A stretch of DNA of 6,773 bases from Azonexus sp. (GTDB lineage Bacteria; Pseudomonadota; Gammaproteobacteria; Burkholderiales; Rhodocyclaceae). Each line of letters starts with the position of its first letter. The stretch's first letter is position 1. The notes below the pieces were generated by a model. It was not told where the DNA came from. It saw only the letters and a program-made list of their open reading frames with translations, and made no database searches. The position numbers and the translations under genes were made by a program. The DNA lies in the NCBI GenBank assembly GCA_023150195.1, contig JAKLLI010000257.1, positions 1 through 6,773 on the forward strand, in the 5' to 3' direction. Below are positions 6,099 through 6,773 of this stretch, in pieces.

Positions 6099-6773
6099 CG
6101 CAGCTTCAATTCCTGCAGGATGGTGGCGGAAATTTCCTCGATCGACTTGGTCGATGAATCCAGCCAGCGAATGCCTTCGCGGCGCATCATTTTTTCCGCT
6201 TCGGCAATTTCGTAACGGCAATTGGCCAGGGAGGCATATTTGCTGCCGGCGCGCCGCTCTTCGCGAATCTGTGCCAGCCGTTCCGGTTGAATCGTCAGGC
6301 CGAAGAGTTTGGCGCGGTGTTTTTCCAGCGTACCGGGCAGTCGACCGCGATCAAAGTCTTCCGGGATCAAGGGGAAGTTGGCGGCTTTGAGACCGAATTG
6401 CATGGCCAGGTACAGCGAAGTCGGCGTTTTGCCGCAACGTGAAACGGCGACCAGAATCACATCTGCGGCTTCCAGATCACGGTCGGTAATCCCGTCATCG
6501 TGGGCCAGGGTGTAGTTGATCGATTCGATCCGTTTCTTGTAATCCGAACTGTCTGCCGTGCCATGCGAGCGACCGACCGTGTGGTTGGATTTCATCCCCA
6601 GCTCCGCCTCCAGCGGCGCCAGGAAGGTTTCGAAATACGGCAGGCTGAAGGCATCCGCCTGATGGACGATGGCCGCAATGTCCGGATTGATCAGCGTGGT
6701 GAACACGATGGGCCGCATGCCATCGATCTCACCTTGGGCATTGATCCGGGAAACCGCCTCCTGAGCCTTCTCG
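6095..6773 (-). CDS. ppsR: PpsR-type phosphoenolpyruvate synthase regulatory protein (N-terminus missing)
   Basis: A DUF299-family bifunctional kinase and pyrophosphorylase. Members inactivate PEP synthase by ADP-dependent phosphorylation of a Thr near its catalytic His, and reactivate it by Pi-dependent removal of the phosphate. The frame stays open to the window edge and residues before the ATG at 6718 fit the family ([20 protein letters not shown]), so that ATG is internal and roughly 45-55 N-terminal residues lie outside; 226 codons are present. Visible: [19 protein letters not shown], the P-loop AVSRCGKT (bases 6425-6448), [51 protein letters not shown], and C-terminal [15 protein letters not shown]. 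The first P-loop residue is Ala where E. coli has Gly; both fit the [AG]-x4-GK[ST] pattern. It converges on the lipid A operon. ppsA is often next to this gene and would lie to the right, unseen. Confidence 0.93.
   Translation of the reverse strand, partial: EKAQEAVSRINAQGEIDGMRPIVFTTLINPDIAAIVHQADAFSLPYFETFLAPLEAELGMKSNHTVGRSHGTADSSDYKKRIESINYTLAHDDGITDRDLEAADVILVAVSRCGKTPTSLYLAMQFGLKAANFPLIPEDFDRGRLPGTLEKHRAKLFGLTIQPERLAQIREERRAGSKYASLANCRYEIAEAEKMMRREGIRWLDSSTKSIEEISATILQELKLR

Noticed and set aside
6098..6120. Possible terminator around CCTGCAGG just past the convergent stops
   Set aside because: It is only a short palindrome inside ppsR coding sequence, with no stem long enough and no T-run.
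6716..6718. ATG (complement) at 6716-6718 as the ppsR start
   Set aside because: The frame stays open to the window edge with family-like residues before this Met, so it is an internal Met of a truncated gene.

Overview
The window is a stretch of the conserved proteobacterial outer-membrane biogenesis and lipid A operon. It reads, left to right on the + strand: the 3' part of bamA, skp/ompH, lpxD, fabZ, lpxA, lpxB, rnhB and a SpoU/TrmH-type RNA methyltransferase gene. A convergent gene on the - strand, the PEP synthase regulatory protein (ppsR family), runs off the right edge. Protein style points to a betaproteobacterium, most likely Rhodocyclales: BamA ends in GTTF, LpxA has the [17 protein letters not shown] signature, and an RNA methyltransferase follows rnhB and faces ppsR. 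This placement is inference from remembered families; no search was run.

Layout: bamA (1-861, 5' end outside) is followed after 12 nt by skp (874-1380). skp and lpxD share one base (TAATG at 1378-1382). lpxD and fabZ are 4 nt apart, and fabZ and lpxA 2 nt apart. lpxB and rnhB overlap by 13 nt, and rnhB and the methyltransferase overlap as ATGA. No intergenic gap exceeds 12 nt, so no promoter or terminator is expected or seen, and the eight + strand genes look like one transcription unit. The methyltransferase and ppsR converge and share their stop codons (4-nt overlap at 6095-6098).

How the genes work together: BamA and the periplasmic chaperone Skp insert outer-membrane proteins. LpxA, LpxD and LpxB carry out the first, third and fifth steps of lipid A synthesis. 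FabZ dehydrates the same 3-hydroxyacyl-ACP pool that LpxA and LpxD draw on, so it sits at the branch between phospholipid and lipid A synthesis. RnhB and the methyltransferase are RNA-related passengers. PpsR is expected to control phosphoenolpyruvate synthase, whose gene usually lies beside it, here beyond the right edge.

The one real anomaly is in lpxA. Its reading frame is canonical up to about codon 217. The conserved C-terminal end then continues in a different frame (3517-3591), and roughly 44 bp look to be missing relative to the usual length. As written, LpxA carries a foreign 30-residue tail and its stop now overlaps lpxB. This is either a real mutation in a normally essential gene or an assembly/sequence error. 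Otherwise the window is ordinary core genome, and I see no previously undescribed system in it.
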